Shown one piece after another: positions 44,279 to 52,256 of a stretch of 64,000 nt of DNA. The translations under genes and the position numbers were made by a program. Where the stretch lies: positions 1-64,000 of the forward strand of contig JAHJSB010000029.1 in assembly GCA_018830285.1 (NCBI GenBank), in the 5' to 3' direction. The stretch comes from Alphaproteobacteria bacterium. GTDB taxonomy: Bacteria; Pseudomonadota; Alphaproteobacteria; Caulobacterales; Hyphomonadaceae. Positions within the stretch are counted from its first letter, which is position 1. The number at the start of each line of letters is the position of its first letter. The notes beneath the pieces are model-generated. The model had not been told where the DNA came from. It ran no database searches and saw only the letters and a program-made list of their open reading frames with translations.

Positions 44279-45892
44279 TTGGCCGGGATCATCTCATTCC
44301 GCAATCTTGCCATCCGTGCAAGTGACGGGCCCGCCTTCGTGGCGGGCCTTGTCATTGCCGTGCCGGTTGCCGCGACGCTTGTTGCCGGGCTTGTTTTCGG
44401 CGGTGGCGACGCGTGGGTTCATATCCGCGACACGCTGCTGACCGGCTATGTCCTCGGCACGCTCGGCACGCTCGCGTTGACGGCCTTGCTGATACTCGTT
44501 CTCGCTGTACCGGTCGCATGGCTCATCACCATGTACCGGTTTCCGGGTCGCGGCCTGTTTGAGTGGCTGCTCATCCTGCCGCTCGCCGCACCCGGTTATG
44601 TACTCGCCTATGCCTATGGTGATCTCATGGGCGTCGGCGGCCCGGTGCAGTCCGCGATCAGGAACGCCACGGGCCTTTCGGCCCGCGACTTCTGGTTTCC
44701 CGACATCCACTCCCTGCCCGGCCTCGCCTTCATCCTGGCTCTTACGCTGTATCCCTATGTCTACCTTACCGCCCGCGCCGCTTTTATCTCCCAGTCTGTC
44801 TGTTCGCTCGAAGCCGCCCGCAGCCTTGGCGCCAGCGCCTCGCGCAGTTTCTGGCGCGTCGCCCTGCCCGCTGCGCGCCCTGTCATCGCCGCCGGTCTTG
44901 CGCTCGCCCTGATGGAAGCGGCTGCCGACTATGGCGCCGCCGAATACCTCGGCGTACCGACACTGACCTATGGCATCGTGCGCGCCTGGACGAGCTTCGG
45001 TGAGCCTGCCACCGCCGCCCGCCTCGCCCTCGTGCTGCTCAGCCTCGTGCTCAGCCTGGTCCTTTTCGAGCGCTGGAGCCGGGGCCGGCGCGGTAGCCAG
45101 GCGAGCTCAAATCGCTGGCGCCAAGTGGACCGACTGCCCCTCTCCCGCCCCCTTGCCACCGCCGCAACCACCCTGTGCACCACCCTATTCATGGTCGCTT
45201 TTGGGCTGCCCGTTGGACGCCTCATCTGGCGCAGCCTCGAGGCACGTGAAGCCGTTGCACCGGTCGGGCAGGCCCTCATCAATACGCTGATCCTGTCAGG
45301 CACCGGCGCCGCCCTGGCTTTCGTTCTGGCCCTTGTCATTGCCTTGTCGCAGCGCGCCGCCGGGCCATTGCCGCACTTCGCCCGCTTCGCCGCCTCTTCG
45401 GGATACGCCATCCCCGGCGCCGTCCTTGCTATGGGTGCGCTTGTCGTCCTCGGCCTCCTCCCCTTTACCCTTACCGGCGCCTTTGCCCTGATCGCCCTGG
45501 CTTGGGTATATGCCAGTCGTTTCACCGCAGCCGGGGCCGAGCCCATGGTCGCCGCGCTGGCCCGTGCACCCGCCTCACTCGGCCAGGCCGCCGGCAGTCT
45601 CGGCGCCTCGCCCCTGCGCCGGGCAAGGGAAGTCGACCTGCCGATTGCCCTGTCCGGGGCGACGGCCGGCGCCCTGATCCTGTTCGTGGAATCGCTCAAG
45701 GAACTGCCTGCCACACTCATGCTGCGCCCCTTCAACTGGGACACGCTGTCAGTCCGCGCCCATGCCTATGCGTCGGACGAACGCCTCGCCGCCGCCGCCC
45801 TGCCGGCCCTCCTCATCACCCTTGCCGGTCTTGCCCCCGTCATCTTCCTCTCCTGGCGTCTCTCTCGCGCCCGCCCCGGTGCTCCCTCATGA
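44279..45892 (+). CDS. fbpB: Fe3+ ABC transporter permease (two-domain)
   Basis: A 537-residue permease with about 12 helices, formed by two fused BPD_transp_1 halves. Each half has an EAA-type loop: SLEAARSLGASASRSFWRVALPAARP (about 177-202) and a second around LGQAAGSLGASPLRRAREVDLP. The only start that fits is TTG at 44279, 5 bp after the fbpA stop, so translation is probably coupled. Overlaps fbpC by 4 bp. Confidence 0.92.
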   Translation: MAGIISFRNLAIRASDGPAFVAGLVIAVPVAATLVAGLVFGGGDAWVHIRDTLLTGYVLGTLGTLALTALLILVLAVPVAWLITMYRFPGRGLFEWLLILPLAAPGYVLAYAYGDLMGVGGPVQSAIRNATGLSARDFWFPDIHSLPGLAFILALTLYPYVYLTARAAFISQSVCSLEAARSLGASASRSFWRVALPAARPVIAAGLALALMEAAADYGAAEYLGVPTLTYGIVRAWTSFGEPATAARLALVLLSLVLSLVLFERWSRGRRGSQASSNRWRQVDRLPLSRPLATAATTLCTTLFMVAFGLPVGRLIWRSLEAREAVAPVGQALINTLILSGTGAALAFVLALVIALSQRAAGPLPHFARFAASSGYAIPGAVLAMGALVVLGLLPFTLTGAFALIALAWVYASRFTAAGAEPMVAALARAPASLGQAAGSLGASPLRRAREVDLPIALSGATAGALILFVESLKELPATLMLRPFNWDTLSVRAHAYASDERLAAAALPALLITLAGLAPVIFLSWRLSRARPGAPS

Positions 45893-46917
45893 CGACGCCC
45901 ACGCCTCCCCCATCCTCCCTCTCGGTAACGGGCGTCAGCCGCCTGTATGATGGTCTTGCCGTGGTCTCGGGCGTCTCGCTCGATCTCGCTCCCGGTGCGA
46001 TCACCGCCCTGCTCGGCGGATCTGGCGCGGGCAAATCCACCCTGCTGCGACTGTTTGCCGGTCTTGAGCCTGTCGACGCGGGCGACGTGCGTCTGGGCGA
46101 CACGGTCCTGTCCCGGCCCGGTTACACCCTGCCCCCGGAAAAACGCCATATCGGATTGATTTTCCAGGACTTTGCGCTCTTCCCGCACCTCACGGCGCTG
46201 CAAAATACCGCTTTCGGCCTGGCTCACCTGCCACGCGAGGACGCCCGCGCGATCGCCACGCAATGGCTGTCTCGCCTCGGCCTTGGGGCACGCAGCAGCG
46301 CCTATCCACACGAACTGTCCGGCGGCGAACAGCAACGCGTCGCCATCGCCCGCGCGCTAGCGCCCAAACCCGCCGCCATCCTTATGGACGAGCCTTTCTC
46401 CGGCCTCGACCCGTCCCTGCGCGGCAGCGTGCGCGATGAGGCGCTCGATGCTGTCCGCGCCGCGGGAATCCCGGCGCTGCTCGTCACGCATGATCCCGCC
46501 GAGGCCCTCGAAAGCGCTGACCATATCGCCATCATGAAAGCAGGCCGCATCCTGCAGCAGGGCAAAGCCAGCGACGTCTATCTCAAGCCCCAAGGAGCCG
46601 ACATCGCCGCCGCGCTCGGACCGGTGAACCGGATATTCGGACGTGACATTCCACCGGGGTTGCTTGGTCAAGCGGTCGCCCCGGACGCGCTGGTCGTCAT
46701 CCGCCCCGAAGGCGTGATCCCCGATGTGACCGCCCCTGTCAGGGCCCGAGTTGTTGCTAGCCGCCTCACGGGTCCGATGTCACGCCTCGTGCTCGATGTC
46801 GGCAATCTCCAGCTCACATCGCTGGTGCCTCGGGGCCTGGCCCCTGAGGTTGGCAGCGAAACAGGCATACAGATCGACCCGGAACTTTCGTTCATCTTTG
46901 CGTCAGGTGATTCCTGA
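45889..46917 (+). CDS. fbpC: Fe3+ ABC transporter ATPase
   Basis: A 342-residue ATPase with Walker A GGSGAGKST (about 42-50), Q loop FQDFALFPH, signature LSGGEQQRVAIAR, Walker B ILMDEPFSGLD and switch LVTHDPAEAL. A C-terminal TOBE-like regulatory domain follows (about 235-342). The ATG at 45889 sits in an ATGA overlap with the fbpB stop. Confidence 0.93.
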   Translation: MTTPTPPPSSLSVTGVSRLYDGLAVVSGVSLDLAPGAITALLGGSGAGKSTLLRLFAGLEPVDAGDVRLGDTVLSRPGYTLPPEKRHIGLIFQDFALFPHLTALQNTAFGLAHLPREDARAIATQWLSRLGLGARSSAYPHELSGGEQQRVAIARALAPKPAAILMDEPFSGLDPSLRGSVRDEALDAVRAAGIPALLVTHDPAEALESADHIAIMKAGRILQQGKASDVYLKPQGADIAAALGPVNRIFGRDIPPGLLGQAVAPDALVVIRPEGVIPDVTAPVRARVVASRLTGPMSRLVLDVGNLQLTSLVPRGLAPEVGSETGIQIDPELSFIFASGDS

Positions 46918-47009
46918 CAAATGAGTCATGGATGTTGCTTCCCCCTCGCCAATACCGGCGCGCCTGCTTAAGTTAAGGGGATAGGTACCACCTAGAGGAG
47001 ACGCCTTAC

Positions 47010-48443
47010 ATGGCGCGATACTTCCTGCGACTTGCTGCATCGGCCATGGCCGCCGTCGCCTTTGCCGTGACGGCTTCGGCGCAAGGACTGATCCGCGATG
47101 CCGAGATCGAGGAAACCCTGAGAGAGTGGACCGATCCGATCCTTACTGTCGCCGGGCTCAAGCCGGCGGATGTCGGCTTCTACATCATCAATGATCCGAG
47201 CCTGAACGCGTTCGTCGCGAACGGCCAGAATATCCATCTCCACACCGGCCTGATCATCGCGGCGGAATCTCCGGCGCAGATCAAGGGCGTGATCGCGCAC
47301 GAAACCTGCCATATCGCCTGTGGCCACAGTGTCAGCCGGCAACGGGCCGCTGAAGTCGCATCGCGTCCGGCGCTCATCTCGATCGGCCTCGGCATCCTGG
47401 CCATTGCCGCGGGTGAAGGCGGCGCCGGTGCGGCCCTGATCGGCAGTTCCCAGCAGTTTGCGGCGCTGAACTTCTTCGTTCACACGCGATCGGAAGAATC
47501 CATGGCCGATGCGGCCGCAGTCGAATACCTATCGCAATTGCATGAATCCACCGGCGGAATCGTCGAGTTCTTCGAAAAGTTCCGCTATCAGGAGGTGCTC
47601 TCGAACGCGCGCCGCTACCCCTATTTCCGCTCGCACCCACTGGCATCGGACCGCATTCGTGCCGTGCGCGACATGGCCGAAAAATCAGGCCTGATGAACG
47701 AACCACCCACCCCGCGCGAGCAGCTACAATACGAGATGATGCGTGCCAAACTGGTTGGCTTCCTTGATACGGCCAACAAGGTGCGCAATGAGTATCCCGC
47801 CAGCGATGTCAGTCCGCCAGCCCACTATGCCCGGTCCATCGCCGCGCTCCAGGCCTCCGACATTGATGTTGCCCTCAAAGAGGTCGACCTTCTCCTCGCG
47901 GAACAGCCGGACAATCCCTACTTCCACGAGCTCAAGGGCCAGATCCTGTTCGAGAGTGGTCGCACCGCTGAATCCGTCGCGCCACACAAGCGTTCGCTCG
48001 AGCTCAAGCCCGGCCAGCCCCTGCTGCTGATCAACTATGCCCGCTCCCTGAATGCCCGCGACGAGCCGGGCGATGTCGAAGCCGCCGAAGCTGCGCTGCG
48101 CGACGGGCTGATTGCCGAGCCGGAAAACGCCTTTGCCTGGGCGCAGCTGGCCATCACGCTGGAGAAACAGGGTCGCCGGGCAGAAGCCCAGCTCGCCACG
48201 GCTGAGTCGGCCTATTCGATCGGGGACATCGTCCGGGCAAACCTGTTCGCCCATCGTGCGGTCGACCAGCTGGAGCGGGGCACCCCGACCTATCGGCGTG
48301 CCGACGACATCCTGCTGATTACCGACCCGAGCAATCCGGACAATCGCGACTTCTACAACCGCGCCAATCGCGGCCCCCGGTTTTCGGTCCAGACGAGTGG
48401 TCGCGAGATGCCGTTCGGCAATTTCACAACTGACGGTCGCTGA
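47010..48443 (+). CDS. secreted M48 metalloprotease with TPR domain
   Basis: A 477-residue BepA-like protein. A signal peptide (1-24, ending ASA-Q) precedes the M48 domain with the zinc motif HETCH in IAHETCHIACGH (about residue 96) and the third ligand in RSEESMADAAAVEYL. The C-terminal half (260-430) is a set of TPR repeats. BepA proteases police outer membrane protein assembly and LptD maturation, which fits the BAM and LPS genes in the window. The ATG follows GAGGAGA. Confidence 0.9.
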   Translation: MARYFLRLAASAMAAVAFAVTASAQGLIRDAEIEETLREWTDPILTVAGLKPADVGFYIINDPSLNAFVANGQNIHLHTGLIIAAESPAQIKGVIAHETCHIACGHSVSRQRAAEVASRPALISIGLGILAIAAGEGGAGAALIGSSQQFAALNFFVHTRSEESMADAAAVEYLSQLHESTGGIVEFFEKFRYQEVLSNARRYPYFRSHPLASDRIRAVRDMAEKSGLMNEPPTPREQLQYEMMRAKLVGFLDTANKVRNEYPASDVSPPAHYARSIAALQASDIDVALKEVDLLLAEQPDNPYFHELKGQILFESGRTAESVAPHKRSLELKPGQPLLLINYARSLNARDEPGDVEAAEAALRDGLIAEPENAFAWAQLAITLEKQGRRAEAQLATAESAYSIGDIVRANLFAHRAVDQLERGTPTYRRADDILLITDPSNPDNRDFYNRANRGPRFSVQTSGREMPFGNFTTDGR

Positions 48444-48451
48444 TCAACTTT

Positions 48452-48478
48452 CTGTCAGGAGTGATGGACGCCTGACAG
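48452..48478. repeat. 8-bp inverted repeat between the M48 and DsbA-like genes
   Basis: CTGTCAGG (48452-48459) and CCTGACAG (48471-48478) flank an 11-base loop. It starts 8 bp after the protease stop and 61 bp before the next start. There is no U-tract, so it is more likely an mRNA processing or operator element than a terminator. Confidence 0.4.
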
Positions 48479-48539
48479 GCGGATCGTATACATGGCGGTT
48501 CGCGGCACCCGCTGTTCGACTATTGAAAAGGCCCTTGAA

Positions 48540-49283
48540 ATGATTCGCAAACTGTTCACCGCAGCGGCACTGACCGCCATTGCCCTGACACCAGCCTGCG
48601 CGCAGGATTCCTCTTCCGGCAACATGGACCGCGCCGAAGTCGAACAGATCGTCCGCGAATACATCCTCGAAAACCCTGAAATTATTGAAGACGCGCTCGT
48701 CGCGCTCGGTGAGCGACAGCGGGCCGAGGCTGCCGCCGCCGCAGTGACGGCGATCGAAACCCACAAGGACAAGCTTTACAACCTTGCCAGCGATCATTTC
48801 GTCGGCCCGGCCGATGCCGAGGTCACCGTGGTGGAGTTCTTCGATTACCGTTGCGGATTCTGCAAGCGCTCGGTCGATATGATCCAGGCCTTGCCAAAGG
48901 AGTATGACGGCAAGGTGCGGGTCGTGTTCAAGGAACTGCCGATCTTTGGCGGCATCAGCGAGACAGCCTCGCTCGCCGCCTTGGCGGCTGGCAAACAGGG
49001 CAAGTACAATGCCATGCACGTGGCCTTGATGGACCTGAAATCCAACGATGACCTGACCGAAAAGCGTATCGATACGATCGCCGAATCCATCGGGGTCGAC
49101 GTCAAGAAAATGCGCGCCGACATGAAGTCCATGGAAATCCAGCAACAGCTTTCCGACATGAAAGAGCTGGGCCGCGCACTCGACGTTGGCGGAACGCCAG
49201 GCTTCTTCGTCGGCAATACGCATATCGAGGGCGCCGATACAGCCAAACTGACCGCTGCCATCAAGGCAGAGCTGGGCAGCTAA
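48540..49283 (+). CDS. DsbA family periplasmic thiol oxidoreductase
   Basis: A 247-residue thioredoxin-fold protein. The signal peptide (about 1-21) ends PACA; the cysteine there may instead be a lipobox. A helical N-terminal extension (EYILENPEIIEDAL) as in Com1/BdbD-type proteins precedes the active site CGFC in FFDYRCGFCKRS (about residue 105) and the cis-Pro loop GGTPGFF. It probably introduces or isomerises disulfides in exported proteins. The 3' end overlaps convergent arfB by 4 bp. Confidence 0.88.
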   Translation: MIRKLFTAAALTAIALTPACAQDSSSGNMDRAEVEQIVREYILENPEIIEDALVALGERQRAEAAAAAVTAIETHKDKLYNLASDHFVGPADAEVTVVEFFDYRCGFCKRSVDMIQALPKEYDGKVRVVFKELPIFGGISETASLAALAAGKQGKYNAMHVALMDLKSNDDLTEKRIDTIAESIGVDVKKMRADMKSMEIQQQLSDMKELGRALDVGGTPGFFVGNTHIEGADTAKLTAAIKAELGS

Positions 49284-49714
49284 TCGTCTGACTCCACGCT
49301 ACCGCGCAGCGATTTGATCTCGCCCCGGCGTTTTTTCGACGCGATGCGCCGCCGCACACTTCCGGCCGTGGGCCGTGTTGCGACGCGTCGCTTCGGACGG
49401 ATCGACGCTTTCAGGATCATCTGGGCGAGACGCTTGCGGGCGGCTTCCCTGTTCATCGGCTGGCTGCGGTGCTCGCTCGCTTCGAGGATCAAGCGGCCGT
49501 CATTCGTGATCCGGCTGCCATAGAGCTTCGTGAACCGAGCCTTGACGTCGGCCGGCAGAGACGACGCCTCGACATTCCAGGTCAGCTGGACGGCAGACGA
49601 CACCTTGTTGACGTTCTGGCCGCCCGGTCCCGACGCACGCACAAAGGCTTCGCTCAGTTCCCAGGCGGGCACTGTCAACTCACCTGATACGCGTAGGTCG
49701 CCGAATTCGGACAT
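49280..49714 (-). CDS. arfB: peptidyl-tRNA hydrolase ArfB
   Basis: A 144-residue ribosome rescue factor. The catalytic GGQ lies in RASGPGGQNVNKVSSAVQLTW (about 27-47), and the basic C-terminal tail (RPKRRVATRPTAGSVRRRIASKKRRG), which reads the empty mRNA channel, is complete. It releases stalled ribosomes without a stop codon. Confidence 0.95.
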   Translation of the reverse strand: MSEFGDLRVSGELTVPAWELSEAFVRASGPGGQNVNKVSSAVQLTWNVEASSLPADVKARFTKLYGSRITNDGRLILEASEHRSQPMNREAARKRLAQMILKASIRPKRRVATRPTAGSVRRRIASKKRRGEIKSLRGSVESDD

Positions 49715-49818
49715 GCTGGACCCTTAACATGGTGTTCAGGTGGAGTTCAGCCCGCAATCGTTAAAACTTGCCTCAGGATCGCGCCATTGTGCGGTCATCT
49801 ACAGGAGGCGAGAACGCC

Positions 49819-50361
49819 ATGAATCTGTTGAAGAGCCTTGCACGCCTGATCGCGGCGACGGCGACAGTCGGCTTGCTAGCCGCGCCAATCGCGAGCGCCG
49901 ATCAGGGACGACGCGACCATGACAACCGTGGCGGAAATTATTCGCGCGGTCATGATGATCGCGGAAGCAATCGCGGTCATGACTATCGGGGTGATCGTGG
50001 TCGCCATGACAACTATCGCCACCATGACCGCAAGCGCGATCATTATCGCCGGCCACCGCCGCGCCATTACAGCCATCATCCTTCCCACGCCTACTACGCC
50101 CCCCCACCGCGCTACTATGCGCCCCCACCCCGGTATTACGCCCCGCCGCCCCACTATTATGCGCCGCGCTATGCGGTCGGCGGTTACTACCAACCTCACG
50201 GACAAACGGTGTATATCCGCGACTACAACCGATACGGCCTCTATGCGCCGCCACGCGGCTACTACTGGGCTCGCGACTATGACCGAGGGGATGCGATCCT
50301 CGCCTCCGTGGCCACCGGTGCCATTATCGGTCTCGTCGTCGGTGTGATTGCTGCCGACTAG
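49819..50361 (+). CDS. RcnB family periplasmic protein, Tyr/His-rich
   Basis: A 180-residue exported protein. The signal peptide (1-27) ends IASA. The next 60 residues are a low-complexity stretch of Arg, His, Asp, Gly and Asn; then four near-identical units of the type PPPRYYA (about 90-115). An RcnB-like domain follows with GQTVYIRDYNRYGLYAPPRGYYWARDYDRGD and a hydrophobic end. RcnB proteins are linked to metal homeostasis; the His-rich stretch is compatible with metal binding (inference). The ATG follows AGGAGGCGAG; a terminator follows. Confidence 0.82.
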   Translation: MNLLKSLARLIAATATVGLLAAPIASADQGRRDHDNRGGNYSRGHDDRGSNRGHDYRGDRGRHDNYRHHDRKRDHYRRPPPRHYSHHPSHAYYAPPPRYYAPPPRYYAPPPHYYAPRYAVGGYYQPHGQTVYIRDYNRYGLYAPPRGYYWARDYDRGDAILASVATGAIIGLVVGVIAAD

Positions 50362-50391
50362 CCTAACTGACTGAATTTTCAGCACTTGAGG

Positions 50392-50420
50392 AACGCCCGG
50401 ATGCCACGTCCGGGCGTTTT
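50392..50420 (+). terminator. Rho-independent terminator of the RcnB gene
   Basis: AACGCCCGGA (50392-50401) pairs with TCCGGGCGTT (50409-50418), followed by TT. Confidence 0.8.
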
Positions 50421-50524
50421 CCGTTTCGGTATCCAAAAGATCGCCGGAAATGCGGCTTGTTTACTTTTAATTGGCGCAAATCATGCTTAACTTCCTCTCG
50501 TCCGGGATGGTCCTGGACAAAGTC

Positions 50525-50539
50525 CGTGCAAGCAGCACG
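50525..50539 (+). promoter_or_regulatory. leader hairpin before the 26-codon gene
   Basis: CGTGC (50525-50529) and GCACG (50535-50539) form a stem around AAGCA. The stem ends 5 bases before the Shine-Dalgarno. An imperfect GTCC/GGAC dyad lies just upstream, around 50500-50518. Confidence 0.45.
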
Positions 50540-50557
50540 TTTGAAAGGAGGTGATCC

Positions 50558-50638
50558 ATGTCGAGTGAGAAACCAGGTGAGGCCGTTGGGTCTGTGTCCT
50601 ATGGTGTCTGGCTGGAGCAGCCTCCCGTCAGTACGTAG
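50558..50638 (+). CDS. 26-residue peptide gene with full-length Shine-Dalgarno
   Basis: A short frame, ATG at 50558 to TAG at 50636-50638, encoding a peptide that begins MSSEKPGEAVGSVSYGVWL and ends EQPPVST. AAAGGAGGTGATC (50545-50557) is complementary to essentially the whole 16S anti-Shine-Dalgarno, though it ends right at the ATG. A structured leader precedes it and a strong terminator follows 57 bp later, so it looks like an independent transcript of 150-250 nt. No signal peptide or membrane helix. I know no family. The transcript could equally be a regulatory RNA. Confidence 0.5.
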   Translation: MSSEKPGEAVGSVSYGVWLEQPPVST

Positions 50639-50695
50639 AGACATGGTAGGGCCGCTGTGACGCCGCCCGGACCTGACTTGCCCCATGGGCTCACG

Positions 50696-50727
50696 GAAGC
50701 CGCCCCTCGACAGGGCGGCTTCTTTGA
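50696..50727 (+). terminator. strong Rho-independent terminator
   Basis: GAAGCCGCCC (50696-50705) pairs exactly with GGGCGGCTTC (50713-50722) across a 7-base loop, followed by TTTGATT. It separates the short-peptide transcript from kdsA. Confidence 0.9.
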
Positions 50728-50808
50728 TTCTGCCCGTGAAGGACGCGGGTTACCTTGCAGCCAAAACAGGGCTATCTGCCTGCTCAGGCATTTTTGGGAG
50801 AGATGACC

Positions 50809-51657
50809 ATGGCAGCGCTGACTCACGCGAAATCCGGATGGACCATCGGCAAGGGAAAGCCACTCGCCGTCATTGCTGGCTTGAATGTTCTGGAAAACAG
50901 GGCGCTCGCGCTGACCGTCGGCGCGCAGTTGAAAGCCATCTGCGCTGAACTCGGCCTGCCTTACGTGTTCAAGGCCAGCTTCGACAAAGCCAATCGCTCT
51001 TCCATCCATTCCTATCGCGGCCCCGGCCTCGAAGAAGGCTTGAAAATCCTGAAGGAGGTAAAGGCCGAACTGGACGTGCCGATCTGTACCGACCTGCACA
51101 CCGCCGAACAGGCCGAGCCTGTTGCTGCGGTGGCCGACATTGTCCAGATCCCCGCATTCCTCTGTCGGCAGACCGACCTCGTCGTGGCCACCGCTCGCGC
51201 CACGGCCAAAGCTGGCGGCATCGTCCAAGTCAAGAAGGCCCAGTTCATCGCGCCCTGGGACACAAAAAACATCGTCACCAAGATCGGTGAAGCGTCCGAT
51301 GTGGGCGTCATCCTGTGCGAGCGCGGGTCCTCCTTCGGCTACAACAATCTCGTGGTCGACATGCTGGGCATTCCCGAAATGCAGAAGCTCGGCTGCCCCG
51401 TTACCATCGACGCCACCCATGCCGTCCAGCTGCCCGGCGCCGACCCCCGCACGGGCGGCGCATCGACCGGTGGCCGCCGTGACGGCGTGGCAATCATTGC
51501 CAAGTCCGCCGTGGCCGCAGGTGCCGATGGCGTGTTCCTGGAATTTCACACTGACCCCGATGCCGCCCTCTGCGACGCGCCGAGTTGCCTGCCGGTATCG
51601 CAAGCGAAGGCCCTGTTGGCACAACTCAAGGCCCTGCATGCGGTGGTCCAGGGATAG
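50809..51657 (+). CDS. kdsA: 3-deoxy-8-phosphooctulonate synthase
   Basis: A 282-residue TIM-barrel enzyme condensing PEP with arabinose-5-phosphate for Kdo in LPS. Conserved pieces are [33 protein letters not shown] and [10 protein letters not shown]. The ATG at 50809 has GGGAG eight bases upstream; another ATG at 50803 is too close to it. Starts 81 bp after the terminator and lies 4 bp upstream of the pseudouridine synthase. The kdsD gene at 60 kb supplies its substrate. Confidence 0.96.
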   Translation: MAALTHAKSGWTIGKGKPLAVIAGLNVLENRALALTVGAQLKAICAELGLPYVFKASFDKANRSSIHSYRGPGLEEGLKILKEVKAELDVPICTDLHTAEQAEPVAAVADIVQIPAFLCRQTDLVVATARATAKAGGIVQVKKAQFIAPWDTKNIVTKIGEASDVGVILCERGSSFGYNNLVVDMLGIPEMQKLGCPVTIDATHAVQLPGADPRTGGASTGGRRDGVAIIAKSAVAAGADGVFLEFHTDPDAALCDAPSCLPVSQAKALLAQLKALHAVVQG

Positions 51658-51661
51658 GTCA

Positions 51662-52216
51662 ATGTCGCGCCTGATCCTGTTCAACAAGCCGTATGGCGTG
51701 CTGTCGCAGTTCACCGATGCGGGCACAGCCGGATCGCCGCGCAAGACCCTGTCTGATTTCATCGACGTGCCGGGCGTCTATGCTGCCGGCCGACTCGACC
51801 AGGACAGCGAAGGCCTGCTCGTCCTTACGGATGACGGCCAGGTTCAGAACCGCATCAGCGACCCGAAATTCAAGCAGCCAAAAACCTATTGGGCCCAAGT
51901 TGAAGGCGTACCTGATGACGCTGTTCTGCAAAACCTGCGTTCTGGTGTCGTGCTGAAGGATGGCAAGACTGCCCCCGCCAAGGCCGAGGCCATTGCGGAG
52001 CCGGACAATCTTTGGCCCCGCGATCCGCCGATCCGTTTCCGCAAGTCCGTACCCGACAGCTGGATCAGCCTCACCATCACTGAAGGCCGTAACCGCCAGG
52101 TCCGCCGCATGACCGCCGCCGTCGGCCACCCCACCTTGCGCCTCATCCGTGCGCAAATAGGCGATTGGCGTCTCGGAGAGCTTCGCCCCGGGCAATGGCG
52201 CGCCATTGCCGTCTAA
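51662..52216 (+). CDS. rluE: 23S rRNA pseudouridine synthase, RluE type
   Basis: A 184-residue RsuA/RluB/E/F-family enzyme without an S4 domain, as in RluE. The N-terminus [16 protein letters not shown], the catalytic Asp in [19 protein letters not shown] (about 44-62), and [23 protein letters not shown] are diagnostic. RluE of E. coli modifies U2457 of 23S rRNA. Starts 4 bp after kdsA. Confidence 0.92.
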   Translation: MSRLILFNKPYGVLSQFTDAGTAGSPRKTLSDFIDVPGVYAAGRLDQDSEGLLVLTDDGQVQNRISDPKFKQPKTYWAQVEGVPDDAVLQNLRSGVVLKDGKTAPAKAEAIAEPDNLWPRDPPIRFRKSVPDSWISLTITEGRNRQVRRMTAAVGHPTLRLIRAQIGDWRLGELRPGQWRAIAV

Positions 52217-52256
52217 CCGCAACGCCCTTCACACGCGCCCGCAGCCAAGCTAGCAG

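Noticed and set aside
50090-50170. Short tandem DNA similarity resembling a repeat array
   Set aside because: It encodes the PPPRYYA units within the RcnB-like protein; spacers and unit sizes do not fit a CRISPR.
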